Shown here: positions 18,886 through 26,799 of the stretch, in pieces
How positions within the stretch are numbered: position 1 is the first letter of the stretch
How the letters are laid out: every line of letters begins with the position of its first letter
IMG/VR virus record: IMGVR_UViG_3300037285_000198
Span: 1 to 31,982 of that record
Source of the DNA: a virus
DNA: 31,982 nucleotides
Direction: 5' to 3' (one strand)
Made by a program: the position numbers and the translations under genes
The notes under the pieces: model-generated
Told to the model about the DNA's origin: nothing
Seen by the model: the letters and a program-made list of their open reading frames with translations, nothing else
Database searches by the model: none

Positions 18886-18914
18886 ATTATAGCTGTTAAT
18901 TGTAGTAATGTCAA
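18886..18914 (-). promoter_or_regulatory. Consensus sigma-70 promoter for infC-rpsU-clpS
   Basis: TTGACA, exactly 17 bp, TATAAT. It is the best early-type promoter in the window, 33 nt before infC. It overlaps the end of the preceding gene. Confidence 0.85.
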
Positions 18915-19348
18915 GTGTTCTTTTCAAACTCTTGAGTCAACATAGTCTCAATTTCTTCCAGTGTATTGAACACTTGGTATTGATAACTGTTGAGCAAAGA
19001 CAACAACACAGGCTGTGTCTTTTCTTGTGACACCCAAAACACCAAGGCGCGGTCTTCATGCTCCATTTGTGTGGCGATCAAAAGTTCTTCTGTGGTAATG
19101 CTGTCTACATTGACAAACACACTGCTGGCCATACCAGCAACTGCGCGAAACCATGCCACGTACTCAGGATCAAATCCGTCATCTGCCACGTAAAACGTGA
19201 TCTCTACGTCTGGGAATAACTTGTCATATAAATCCAAATACGGTTTGGCGTCTTCTCTAGTAATGCCCAGCATTAATACACTGGGGCCGATCATTTGTAA
19301 GGTTAAGTCAGGTGGTGTAACTGTATACACCGAATTTTTCGTTACCAT
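18911..19348 (-). CDS. Hypothetical protein (145 aa)
   Basis: Soluble, acidic, alternating alpha/beta (PSVLMLGITREDAKPYLDL; VEITFYVADDGFD; ALVFWVSQEKTQPVLLSLL). The layout resembles a small Rossmann-like domain, but no ligand motif is evident. The start is immediately after the membrane coiled-coil gene. No family recognised. Confidence 0.6.
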   Translation of the reverse strand: MVTKNSVYTVTPPDLTLQMIGPSVLMLGITREDAKPYLDLYDKLFPDVEITFYVADDGFDPEYVAWFRAVAGMASSVFVNVDSITTEELLIATQMEHEDRALVFWVSQEKTQPVLLSLLNSYQYQVFNTLEEIETMLTQEFEKNT

Positions 19349-20647
19349 TTAGGATCCTGTTATGTTTATGCCAGATGATGCTGGCTTATGGGATTGGGGT
19401 ACTGACTTGGTGTCAGTTTTTTCAGGCACATCTACTATGTCTGGTGTAGGGTCAGTATGTGGCAATTCTGGCAGGGTGTCAAGTGGTGTTGGTCGTTGAC
19501 CTATTATACTTAGTCCGGCAATCACTAGCACTAGTGCCAGCGGGTCAAATACTACTACTAATATGATAATTACCCATCGTACAGCTTGTTCCAAAACATC
19601 TGGATTAGACTCACCATACACCAATTCTGCAATATATTTTACAGGACCGACTTCAACTTCTAATATGCGTAGTTCACCTTGTAGTTCAAATTTACTTATT
19701 AACAACTCACTTACTTGATTAGTTGCATCATCAATTATCAATTGTTGTTCATCAATACTATCAGAATTATCAGCTGTGGTAACTGTTATTAATTGTGTGC
19801 GGAACGCATTTATTGCCTGTTGTGCTCTGTTGATTTCTGCATTTGCAGATTGTTGTAAGCGGGTGATTTCTGTTCGTGCAATTGCCACTTGTGGGTCGTC
19901 AGCTTGTTGGGCAATTGCTGCGACAATCTCCGCTTGACGGCTGTCCAAGCCTGTTGTGTATGTGGCAATGGCCTGCGCTGTACCAGGTCCAAATACGCCG
20001 TCTGGTTGAGCACCTACTATCCTTTGAACAAGCATGGTGTCATCACCCTGTCGTGCTACAGACAGCTCTCGTCGCTGGGTACTGATGCGCGTGAGCTCTG
20101 TTTGCAAGTCGGTGTTGCCAAGTTGGCTAACCAGTTGATTTTGCGTGGAAATATCTGTTTCCAGTCGTGTAGTGATGTCAGATATTAATCGTTCTTGTGT
20201 GGTAATACGAGCTTGAATATCTGTATCAGCAGTTCTGACATTTTCAGCAACCTGTGTAATGGTGGTATTAGCGCGTTGAATTGTCAAGTTGCGTCGTTCA
20301 ATTTCTTGATCAACTCGTTCAATCTGGGCTACTATGCCACCGCTGTTAGCGTTCTGTTCAATGTGTGCTTTGGATAAGAATCCGAATATGCCCATGCTAG
20401 TGATTAACATTAATATTATGGTGGCTGAGGTCAAATACCATTTGATCAATGCTGGTGCTTCATGCCAAAAACTATGTAACCATATTGCTGTGGTGACTTT
20501 TGCGAGTTCCAATACAGCGCCCATAATAATTACTGGAATAACAGCCGCGGCAAATATCGCAGTTAAGCCGATAATGCTATAATACGCTGCGACGACGCTG
20601 ACAGTCAGTGCGACTGTCATAGTCCAGATTCCAAATAACTGCCTCAT
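19349..20647 (-). CDS. Membrane-anchored coiled-coil protein with peptidoglycan-binding-like segment
   Basis: 432 residues. Three hydrophobic N-terminal segments within the first 90 residues, then about 220 residues of helical, Gln/Thr-rich coiled coil. Another transmembrane segment lies near residue 365 (WVIIILVVVFDPLALVLVIA), followed by a Pro/Thr-rich tail. A short stretch, VGAQPDGVFGPGTAQAIATY, matches the core of PG_binding_1 domains, although most of that domain is missing. The start overlaps the SNase-like gene by 4 nt. A host-envelope role is likely; it is not a recognisable holin or spanin. Confidence 0.65.
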   Translation of the reverse strand: MRQLFGIWTMTVALTVSVVAAYYSIIGLTAIFAAAVIPVIIMGAVLELAKVTTAIWLHSFWHEAPALIKWYLTSATIILMLITSMGIFGFLSKAHIEQNANSGGIVAQIERVDQEIERRNLTIQRANTTITQVAENVRTADTDIQARITTQERLISDITTRLETDISTQNQLVSQLGNTDLQTELTRISTQRRELSVARQGDDTMLVQRIVGAQPDGVFGPGTAQAIATYTTGLDSRQAEIVAAIAQQADDPQVAIARTEITRLQQSANAEINRAQQAINAFRTQLITVTTADNSDSIDEQQLIIDDATNQVSELLISKFELQGELRILEVEVGPVKYIAELVYGESNPDVLEQAVRWVIIILVVVFDPLALVLVIAGLSIIGQRPTPLDTLPELPHTDPTPDIVDVPEKTDTKSVPQSHKPASSGINITGS

Positions 20648-20946
20648 GTAGTTGTTAAGTTGTGCCCTTGTGCTATCAATACTTCATTGATATTTATACA
20701 ACCATCACTGTCCTCAACAAATATATGTCCAAGACAACGACCAACCTTGCTTCGCTTGTTGAATGTGGTTTCACATATAAAATTCTTGGGTAGTATTTTA
20801 ATTAGATCTGTCATTGCTTCTGGTGATGCGTTCACACCAAATAGTCGAATATTTAATCGCATAGTCACACCAAAGCATAAATCAAACTCTGCCTCGACAG
20901 TGTTGCCATTTATTACACGTATTAATTGGCAGGGGAATTTTCTCAT
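20644..20946 (-). CDS. Staphylococcal-nuclease-like protein, probably catalytically altered
   Basis: 100 residues. The N-terminal half follows the SNase fold: CQLIRVINGNTVEAEFDLCF, then MRLNIRLFGVNASPEAM. In active SNases these read DGDT and GIDAPE. Here the first Asp is Asn and the second Asp is Asn, so both metal ligands are changed; Arg and Glu equivalents remain. It may bind nucleic acid or be inactive. AAGGA lies 11 nt upstream; a GATAAATA box sits inside a 20-bp palindrome further up. Confidence 0.65.
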   Translation of the reverse strand: MRKFPCQLIRVINGNTVEAEFDLCFGVTMRLNIRLFGVNASPEAMTDLIKILPKNFICETTFNKRSKVGRCLGHIFVEDSDGCININEVLIAQGHNLTTT

Positions 20947-20991
20947 TAATTATACAGTCCTTGTTTATGATATTTATCATAAACCTGTATA

Positions 20992-21615
20992 TTAGAAGCC
21001 AATGTAAAAGATATGTGTCTCTACTGTGGCAACTTCAACAAAGATGTCCTGCCAAAATGCACTAGCATAGTTTGCAATGTAATGTGTCGCACCTTGAGTA
21101 TGATCCGGTGCTGTGCCAGTGAGTACTGTGGGAGCAACAGTTCGTGCAGCAAGTGCCGCTGCCATCTCGCCCGGCAAGTTGTTGATGGGAAACGCATCGC
21201 TGTTGCCATCACAAAAATAACTAAACTGGCAGCGTCCACGGGTAATTTGGGATCCGTCCAGTGGGCCTTGGTGCACCACACCACAAACTGTATCTGGGAA
21301 TTTTTCACTCTCGACACGGGTCATAATTACGTAACCAATAGCTGCCATAGCAACGTTTGATTGGTCTCGGCCTTCCCAGTACATGGCCTCTGCCATGCAC
21401 GCCAGTGCTGCTGGCTTGATTGTATGCACAATCTCAGGTACAATCTCAGGTACAATCTCAGGTACAATCTCAGGTACAATCTCAGGTGTTTGCGCCAACG
21501 TAGTGTATGGCAATTGTACATACTCAACACGGTCAACTGTGGTGGCTGGTACTGCCATTGCAGCGGTAGCAACAATGGCACCAATTTGGGCTAATACAAA
21601 TGTAATTTTAAGCAT
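20992..21615 (-). CDS. Secreted SleB-type cell wall hydrolase
   Basis: 207 residues from the ATG at 21615 (TTGGAGA upstream). A signal-peptide-like start (MLKITFVLAQIGAIVATAAM) is followed by a linker of five PEIV units and then the Hydrolase_2/SleB domain: ACMAEAMYWEGRDQ, AAIGYVIMTRVES, FPDTVCGVVHQG, CQFSYFCDG, and DHTQGATHYI. The Glu in MYWEGR is the expected catalytic acid. The family cleaves peptidoglycan, so this is a lysis or entry enzyme, probably exported to the periplasm. Confidence 0.85.
   Translation of the reverse strand: MLKITFVLAQIGAIVATAAMAVPATTVDRVEYVQLPYTTLAQTPEIVPEIVPEIVPEIVPEIVHTIKPAALACMAEAMYWEGRDQSNVAMAAIGYVIMTRVESEKFPDTVCGVVHQGPLDGSQITRGRCQFSYFCDGNSDAFPINNLPGEMAAALAARTVAPTVLTGTAPDHTQGATHYIANYASAFWQDIFVEVATVETHIFYIGF
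21431..21487. repeat. Tandem 12-bp repeat coding PEIV
   Basis: ATCTCAGGTACA repeated four times plus a partial fifth, identical at the DNA level. In the hydrolase it encodes the linker PEIV x5. The exact identity points to recent expansion, so copy number may vary. Confidence 0.9.
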
Positions 21616-21646
21616 GTTATCTCCAATAGTTTTTTGCGTACTATTT

Positions 21647-21675
21647 AATCTAACAAATATCACCACGGCTGTCAA
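21647..21675 (-). promoter_or_regulatory. Sigma-70-like promoter for the SleB-type hydrolase
   Basis: TTGACA, 17 bp, TAGATT. A TAAATA late box overlaps its downstream edge (21643-21648), so the gene may have both early and late control. Confidence 0.6.
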
Positions 21676-21696
21676 GCAATACACATTGCTTTTTGG

Positions 21697-22026
21697 CTAT
21701 GTTGTAAATTTACTACGCATATAGCTTTGAATGTATCCTGTAATATTGGCCTTACCTATGGGATTTTGTGAATGCACATAGAACTCAAAGTCAGCTGAAA
21801 TACAAAACGTAGGATCGCCATCCATATCAAGCTCAATGATAAACTTGATAATTTCATGCCCTGAGTATGTATGGTCGCCCAAATCATGATCAAAACTGAT
21901 AAAATCAGGCATGCCATGATCACAAATAATAATTTGTACATCATCCCAATCACGCGCAATTTTCCAATCACGGCCGTCCCTGTCTGGTGGGAATCGTTCG
22001 TCGTCGATGAAAAGACTGTATGTCAT
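21697..22026 (-). CDS. Cyclic-phosphate-processing receiver-like protein
   Basis: 109 residues. Starts SLFIDDERFPPDRDGRDWKIA and continues FISFDHDLGDHTYSGHEIIKFI. The paired acidic LFIDDER and SFDHDLG motifs match the cREC receiver-like family, proposed to process cyclic nucleotide or RNA cyclic-phosphate ends. In a phage it could act in RNA repair or signalling; this is inference. The ATG overlaps the stop of the upstream gene (TAATG). Confidence 0.65.
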   Translation of the reverse strand: MTYSLFIDDERFPPDRDGRDWKIARDWDDVQIIICDHGMPDFISFDHDLGDHTYSGHEIIKFIIELDMDGDPTFCISADFEFYVHSQNPIGKANITGYIQSYMRSKFTT

Positions 22027-22268
22027 TATGTTGCCAACTTTGCCATTATGTATGTTTCAGGATCAGTGAATGTGGCAATGTAACTGCCATCAGCACCATC
22101 AGCACCCATCCCCAGATGCCATGTATAGTCAAGGATATTAAACTCGTAACTGCGACTATCCCGTATCTTGCTACTACGGTATATGCCAATGCTAGCCCAC
22201 AGTGTTTGAAGATTCTGGGCCTCTATATTATTGGCAGCACAGTATGTTAGTTCACCTGTCAACTTCAA
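22026..22268 (-). CDS. Hypothetical protein (80 aa), TTG start
   Basis: The best start is a TTG at 22268 with AAGGAAAT upstream, overlapping the end of the preceding gene by 17 nt. Soluble. The C-terminal part (YIATFTDPETYIMAKLAT) recalls the MFKL tails of other genes here, but only loosely. Part of the translational run 22760-21697. No family recognised. Confidence 0.5.
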   Translation of the reverse strand: MKLTGELTYCAANNIEAQNLQTLWASIGIYRSSKIRDSRSYEFNILDYTWHLGMGADGADGSYIATFTDPETYIMAKLAT

Positions 22269-22458
22269 ATATTTCCTTGAGTTTTGTAAATTTTTCTAGA
22301 TTATATCCCAGCATCACCTGCACTGACTCCAGCGCCTGTGTGGCTGTCACAAAACCATACATATCGTTGTTTTGTTCTGCAATTACCAAAAACTGCATTA
22401 AATCCACGATACAATCAGAGTGTGATTTTTCAGCCATTACGTCAGCAGTGGTTTGCAT
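22252..22458 (-). CDS. Hypothetical helical protein (68 aa)
   Basis: The start is set at 22458 because GGAGG lies 7 nt upstream and the ATG overlaps the upstream stop (TGATG). A longer frame to 22524 would overlap the upstream gene by 67 nt. Mostly helical and acidic, no motif. Second gene of the run 22760-21697. Confidence 0.6.
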   Translation of the reverse strand: MQTTADVMAEKSHSDCIVDLMQFLVIAEQNNDMYGFVTATQALESVQVMLGYNLEKFTKLKEIFEVDR

Positions 22459-22760
22459 CAACTTACCTCCGGGAATAGTGTGGTCACATGCGCAACAGCG
22501 CGGCGGATTTGTCGGGTTGTCCAAAATTCCTGAACATAATGATCAGCAATTTCCAAAGAGTCGCCACGTAAGGCAACTGACTCTTTGGCAATATTGAACA
22601 TTTGCCGTTTGTTGAGATTTTCAAAGGCATTCATTGCTTCTTCATCTCTGTGGAACATGGGGTTGGCCATGGCAAACTTTGTAATTTCCTGTACGCCCAT
22701 GGGTACAATAATTTTTGCTTGGATACGATTTATGCCATCAGTACACGTCTTTGCTCGCAT
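22458..22760 (-). CDS. Hypothetical protein (100 aa)
   Basis: The start at 22760 has AAGGAAG 6 nt upstream. Charged and helical, rich in Met, Asn and Ala, no Cys except near the start. First gene of a four-gene run with overlapping stops and starts, behind a TTGACA promoter 36 nt upstream. No family recognised. Confidence 0.6.
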   Translation of the reverse strand: MRAKTCTDGINRIQAKIIVPMGVQEITKFAMANPMFHRDEEAMNAFENLNKRQMFNIAKESVALRGDSLEIADHYVQEFWTTRQIRRAVAHVTTLFPEVS

Positions 22761-22795
22761 TATTACTTCCTTGATTATATTTAACTTGTGCGTAC

Positions 22796-22824
22796 ATACT
22801 ATAGTAAAACGTTTTGGCTGTCAA
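22796..22824 (-). promoter_or_regulatory. Sigma-70-like promoter
   Basis: TTGACA with TAGTAT at 17 bp or TATAGT at 15 bp. It lies between the large virion gene and the run starting at 22760. Confidence 0.6.
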
Positions 22825-22834
22825 GTAAGAAGTC

Positions 22835-24538
22835 TTACGGCGACTCTACAAAGTCAAACTTTACTTTCCAAGCTACTGTGTGGCCAATATCGCCTTGAAC
22901 ACGAACGCGCAACTCATTGGTTACAACATCAAACAATATCTGATAGTCGTCTGCGCCAGCAGTACCATTAAATCTAGTAAGGTTGCCGCCACTGCTGGGA
23001 ATACTCACTACTCCGCCATTGTTATTCACCAATACTTCAAGCTTTAAAGCTGTCACGTCTGATGCGTCAGTTCTGTTTGCCACCGCTGTTACAGTAACAA
23101 ACCATGCCTTATTAATTGCAGGAGTTACACGGTTATTATTGAATAATATTTCTGATGATGTTACTGATTCAGTTATAGTTGTACCCACTAGTTGATTTGC
23201 AGTTGCTGATATTTGAATTTCTGTTGCAGTTTCAACAAGACTGACATTTTCTCCAGCTGTAATGCTACGGAATTGTAATTGGTCGCCAACTTTTTGTTTA
23301 AACACATCTTGCCCGCCACCCAATGAAATGCCTGTAATTGGTGCTGTGGTTGTACTTGTACTAGATGTTGAAGGTACGGTGGTCGGAGTCACATTAGCAG
23401 GATCAGTAGAGATGCCGCCAGCATCAAATCCTGGCTGGTCAATGGGATACGGAACAACACCATCACTGGTAATCTGCAAAGGTTGTTGTGTTGTGTTTTT
23501 TGTGTAACCAATAATGTCACCACAATAACTAAACACTGGGGTCTGTGTGGCAATTTCAGGTTGTGGGTTTGATGTACGACGTAATATACCAATGAGTTCA
23601 GGGTCAAGAAATGTTTCAAATATATTATTATATGTGGTGCCGTCACTATCTTGCACTTGATAACTTCCTAATGACTGGTAGGCTGACCAAAGTGCTGATC
23701 CATTGCTCACCGCGCCGCCGATCCCTTGTTCACTAGAATTATACAATACACCAATTCCAGTGTTTGTGGTTCTTGGCCCGCTGTTTGGATCATCAGGGTC
23801 GGTCAAATCACTACCGCCTTGAGAATAATTGGTTGGAATATTAGTTTCGTTTTTAATTATAGTATCAATTGATGAAGTAACCGAATTAATATCAGATACA
23901 ATACTACTTATTAACGCATCATCAAGATTGCCAGTGATGAGATCATCATATACATTGTTGAGATCTCCCATAATTCCGCCAGTAAATCCGCCGCCATTGC
24001 CCATACCAAATACCAAGCATCCCCCAATACTATCAGGTAACATAGTGCCTATTGAATCAATAATTCCCTTGCCTGAGCCTAGGAAACTGTCCATTGCGTT
24101 TTCCAATACGTTGGGAATTTGAATGGGATCGATTGGGGCACTACAGAAATTAATCATATTAGCAAGACTGGTTATTTCACCCAGTATGCCGTTGATTCGA
24201 CCCAATACTGCATCAAGATTTAGGTGTGCCAAAAACTTATCAAATGCGGCGTCCAACGATGCAAGTGCTTGGTACAACACATCTTGAATTTGCCCAATAA
24301 AATCACCCAACAATCCCTTGAGATTGACACTGATACAAATTTGCAAATTGGGGAGCTTTAGACCGCGGCCTGCCATCAATGAGCAAACTACTTCTTTGAG
24401 GTTGACATCCATTTCACCGCTGACTACAAAGCGGCCGATATCAGCTACACTGCCTTGTAATTCTGTTTTCAATGTGTTGGTGGAACTCAAATAATCTGCG
24501 GCGCTTGTTAGGCCGTTGGGGAAATCTGTAAATGGCAT
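22835..24538 (-). CDS. Large virion-associated protein, probably tail/baseplate
   Basis: 567 residues. The N-terminal 250 are helical and hydrophobic without true membrane segments. Then a Gly/Ser/Asn-rich middle, a Ser/Thr-rich linker (PSTSSTSTTTAP) and a C-terminal beta-rich domain (FKQKVGDQLQFRSITAGENVSLVETATEIQIS) of the type seen in phage fibres. It lies 3 nt after the PAAR-lysozyme spike gene and probably shares its late transcript. A baseplate or central-spike partner is the likeliest role, but I cannot name a T4 homologue. Confidence 0.6.
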   Translation of the reverse strand: MPFTDFPNGLTSAADYLSSTNTLKTELQGSVADIGRFVVSGEMDVNLKEVVCSLMAGRGLKLPNLQICISVNLKGLLGDFIGQIQDVLYQALASLDAAFDKFLAHLNLDAVLGRINGILGEITSLANMINFCSAPIDPIQIPNVLENAMDSFLGSGKGIIDSIGTMLPDSIGGCLVFGMGNGGGFTGGIMGDLNNVYDDLITGNLDDALISSIVSDINSVTSSIDTIIKNETNIPTNYSQGGSDLTDPDDPNSGPRTTNTGIGVLYNSSEQGIGGAVSNGSALWSAYQSLGSYQVQDSDGTTYNNIFETFLDPELIGILRRTSNPQPEIATQTPVFSYCGDIIGYTKNTTQQPLQITSDGVVPYPIDQPGFDAGGISTDPANVTPTTVPSTSSTSTTTAPITGISLGGGQDVFKQKVGDQLQFRSITAGENVSLVETATEIQISATANQLVGTTITESVTSSEILFNNNRVTPAINKAWFVTVTAVANRTDASDVTALKLEVLVNNNGGVVSIPSSGGNLTRFNGTAGADDYQILFDVVTNELRVRVQGDIGHTVAWKVKFDFVESP

Positions 24539-24540
24539 GT

Positions 24541-25500
24541 TTAACTCTTATTATAATAATCATTGATGCTCTGCACCGTAATGTTTCCGCCACCAGCTGG
24601 ACGCCAGCCTGGGTTTTGTGCGTGGGCCGCGGAACCTGTTGGATATATGACTGCACCTGGACTGCGGTCAGCAAACGCTGGGGCAGCTTGCATCACACCA
24701 AGGTGGTTGTTAGCGTTGTAATCCCAAAAATCTAAATATTCATCATAAACACCAAGTTGCTCAGTGGGATTCATCCGTGCAATCTGGTCCCGACTATATC
24801 CCAAGTCGCCTGCGGTAGCCGGCATAAATTGAAATAAACCTTGTGCTCCAGAAGCGTTTTGTGCTGCTGGATCAAAATTGCTCTCTCCGTTTATGATATC
24901 ATATAGTTCTTGGCGCCGTAAGCCAGGATATTTGGCTTCCATTTCCGTAAGTTTGGCCTGCCACTCAGGGTCATTTTCAAGTTCTTCAATACTTGTCTGG
25001 TCACTTGCACTATATTCTGATGGGTCGAATGAGTCTTCACCATCAGGATCTGTGGTGGGCCTAGGTAACGCTTCGCCATCACCAGACTGCGTTTGTGCGT
25101 TTGGATCTGGTACGCCACCACCTCCGCCGCCACCAGGCCCATATAAGTCAGATCGGCTTGGGTCTGCGGATGCATCGTCTGGGCCGCCGCCACCACTGCC
25201 ACCGCCGCATGCAAACACATTGGCGCTTGCGCCCACTGCTTTGGGGTCACAATGTGGTGGACCTGCAGGAGCGCATGCTGAGTCTGGGCTGGCGCTACTG
25301 CCTTTGAGTACAACTTTCTTGCCATTCACCCACACAGTACCATCGTTAATTGAGGCGCTGAGTGCGCCACCACCATGACTGTTGGCGTCGCCTTGTACAC
25401 TGGCCAAGAGACTATTAACGTATACTGAGCCTTGACCTGAAACTATGGTTGTGGCGCCACAAATTCGGGAATCTGTGTGACGATGGACTTGTGTACTCAT
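24541..25500 (-). CDS. PAAR spike tip fused to a lytic-transglycosylase-like domain
   Basis: 319 residues. Residues 1-100 form a PAAR-type tip: HRHTDSRICGATTIVSGQGSVYVNSLL, HGGGALSASINDGTVWVNGK, with His and Cys for the tip metal. A 90-residue Gly/Pro/Asp-rich linker follows. The C-terminal 130 residues are goose-lysozyme/SLT-like: LYDIINGESNFDPAAQNASGAQGLFQFMPATAGDLGY, with the Glu of GESNFD as catalytic acid. A pointed tip that carries its own muramidase would let the tail pierce the outer membrane and cell wall. AAGGAAC and an AATAAATA late box precede the gene. Confidence 0.85.
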   Translation of the reverse strand: MSTQVHRHTDSRICGATTIVSGQGSVYVNSLLASVQGDANSHGGGALSASINDGTVWVNGKKVVLKGSSASPDSACAPAGPPHCDPKAVGASANVFACGGGSGGGGPDDASADPSRSDLYGPGGGGGGGVPDPNAQTQSGDGEALPRPTTDPDGEDSFDPSEYSASDQTSIEELENDPEWQAKLTEMEAKYPGLRRQELYDIINGESNFDPAAQNASGAQGLFQFMPATAGDLGYSRDQIARMNPTEQLGVYDEYLDFWDYNANNHLGVMQAAPAFADRSPGAVIYPTGSAAHAQNPGWRPAGGGNITVQSINDYYNKS

Positions 25501-25517
25501 GTATGTTCCTTACTGAG

Positions 25518-25525
25518 TATTTATT
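25518..25525 (-). promoter_or_regulatory. Late promoter for the spike gene
   Basis: AATAAATA on the minus strand, 17 nt before the PAAR-lysozyme start and overlapping the end of the upstream gene. Confidence 0.55.
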
Positions 25526-25859
25526 ATATAATCAGTCCAGGTTTATCAGATACAGACAGAGCCACACCGCTCACAGTTTGCACATATACATTCTTAAAAC
25601 CGTCGCCAGTGAGCATATCTGTAATTACAGTTGCACGATTGAACGGCATTTGCCCGTTGCCTGTTTGCAGATAGTCTGAGGACATTAAAAATGGCGCAAG
25701 GGCAATCCCAGCACCGTCATCTGTGGGCACTGGTACAACTGGTTTTCGTAGAATAATTTCATCTGCATCCTTGGATACAAAGTATCCAATTACTTCTTCG
25801 CCTGATACCAATTTAACAGTTAGTACGTCACCTTGTTTATATGATGTTGTTTGTAGCAT
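25524..25859 (-). CDS. Small beta-rich, LSm-like phage protein
   Basis: 111 residues. The first half, YKQGDVLTVKLVSGEEVIGYFVSKDADEIILRKPVVP, looks like the Sm/LSm strand pattern (a domain that begins with GxxV.V.L.SG.EV.G). The second half is also strand-rich. The start directly follows the glutaredoxin gene. Whether it binds RNA like true LSm proteins is open; the resemblance is by eye only. Confidence 0.5.
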   Translation of the reverse strand: MLQTTSYKQGDVLTVKLVSGEEVIGYFVSKDADEIILRKPVVPVPTDDGAGIALAPFLMSSDYLQTGNGQMPFNRATVITDMLTGDGFKNVYVQTVSGVALSVSDKPGLII

Positions 25860-26116
25860 TAAAAACTTTCTCTTCCATTATACATATTATGATCTTCATA
25901 ATATACTTTTAGTTCGTCAAACCCGCCTACATATTTTCCATGCATAAAGATTTGTGGTACAGTGGTTGCGTTGGGTACAGCTTCTAGCAATTCTGCCTTA
26001 GTCCAGCCAGCTTGAATATTACGTTCTTCGTAAGTGATACCTGTGGTGCCCAATAATTCTTTGGCCATGTCGCAATACGGGCATCCGTTTTTACTCCATA
26101 TAATTGTTTTTGTCAT
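25859..26116 (-). CDS. Glutaredoxin
   Basis: 85 residues, the classic size. The active site CPYC is at residues 12-15; TVPQIF carries the cis-Pro and YVGGFDELK the glutathione-binding Gly pair. Glutaredoxins reduce disulfides, including those of ribonucleotide reductase. The class II reductase lies 1.5 kb upstream on the same strand and has a C-terminal Cys pair, so this is a plausible reductant for it. The start has AGGAG upstream. Confidence 0.92.
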   Translation of the reverse strand: MTKTIIWSKNGCPYCDMAKELLGTTGITYEERNIQAGWTKAELLEAVPNATTVPQIFMHGKYVGGFDELKVYYEDHNMYNGRESF

Positions 26117-26125
26117 TAGTTTCTC

Positions 26126-26557
26126 CTATAACTCGTAAACGAAGACTTCATAGTCTTCTAATAGGCCCACAACAAGAACTTCTACGTCTTCCCATTCAAG
26201 GCCTCCCAATCCACAACCAATTTTTGGTATAGCGATTGATGTTAGTTGATTCAGTTGCATGTAATCATCTATTTCACATAGACAGTCAGCAACTGCATTT
26301 AGGTCAGCATATTGCTTTCCATCGTATCCCTTGTGATTTTGTGTGTGGGCATTTACCCATACTTGATTCTGGTATTCAACAAACTGACACGTGCCTAAAA
26401 CATGTGATGTCAAACTCAGATATTGGTTGCGAACATATGGATGATCACGTTTGATTGCACCAGCAACGCCACTGCCAAAATGTCCTTGACAGTTTACACC
26501 ATGTGCAATTACATCTTGATCAGCTTGGGTGACATCACCTTTGATATAAGTTATCAT
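26126..26557 (-). CDS. Macro-domain protein (ADP-ribose binding)
   Basis: 143 residues, a stand-alone macro domain: ITYIKGDVTQADQDVIAHGVNCQGHFGSGVAGAIKRDHP at the N-terminus and IAIPKIGCGLGGLEWEDV near the C-terminus. The pattern is closest to the ALC1/Poa1-like class, which removes ADP-ribose from proteins or hydrolyses ADP-ribose-1''-phosphate. In a phage this could undo ADP-ribosylation-based defence or recycle NAD by-products; that role is inferred. The start overlaps the upstream gene by 4 nt. Confidence 0.85.
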   Translation of the reverse strand: MITYIKGDVTQADQDVIAHGVNCQGHFGSGVAGAIKRDHPYVRNQYLSLTSHVLGTCQFVEYQNQVWVNAHTQNHKGYDGKQYADLNAVADCLCEIDDYMQLNQLTSIAIPKIGCGLGGLEWEDVEVLVVGLLEDYEVFVYEL

Positions 26558-26799
26558 TCAATTTCCTTGTGTGGTATGTCTCTTGGATCATAGTTATACT
26601 CACCGCCAAACCCAACCTTAAACATCAGTGCATGTTCTGCTGTTTTAAAATAAAACACAGTATTAAAATTTGTTGTAATAATAGGCTTGGAATATCCCAG
26701 CTGGTGGTCACTCCAATGAATTTGTTCGTCAAACAGTTCAGACGATACCATTATAGAATAAAGGTACCATCCGTCTTCAAAACACCAGGCAGGCTGCAT
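26554..26799 (-). CDS. Hypothetical protein with AxMFK motif
   Basis: 81 residues from 26799 with AAGGAAAT upstream. Near the C-terminus it reads FYFKTAEHALMFKVGFGG, matching the tails of the two proteins at 10918 and 11202 (F-x-F..D-A..MFKLRWG). This points to a small dispersed protein family in this genome. Overlaps the macro-domain gene by 4 nt. Function unknown. Confidence 0.6.
   Translation of the reverse strand: MQPAWCFEDGWYLYSIMVSSELFDEQIHWSDHQLGYSKPIITTNFNTVFYFKTAEHALMFKVGFGGEYNYDPRDIPHKEIE

Noticed and set aside
8072-22268. Stop-codon reassignment
   Set aside because: TAG, TGA and TAA all end plausible genes here (TAG at 8223, TGA at 22458, TAA at 17296), and no suppressor anticodon was found among the tRNAs.
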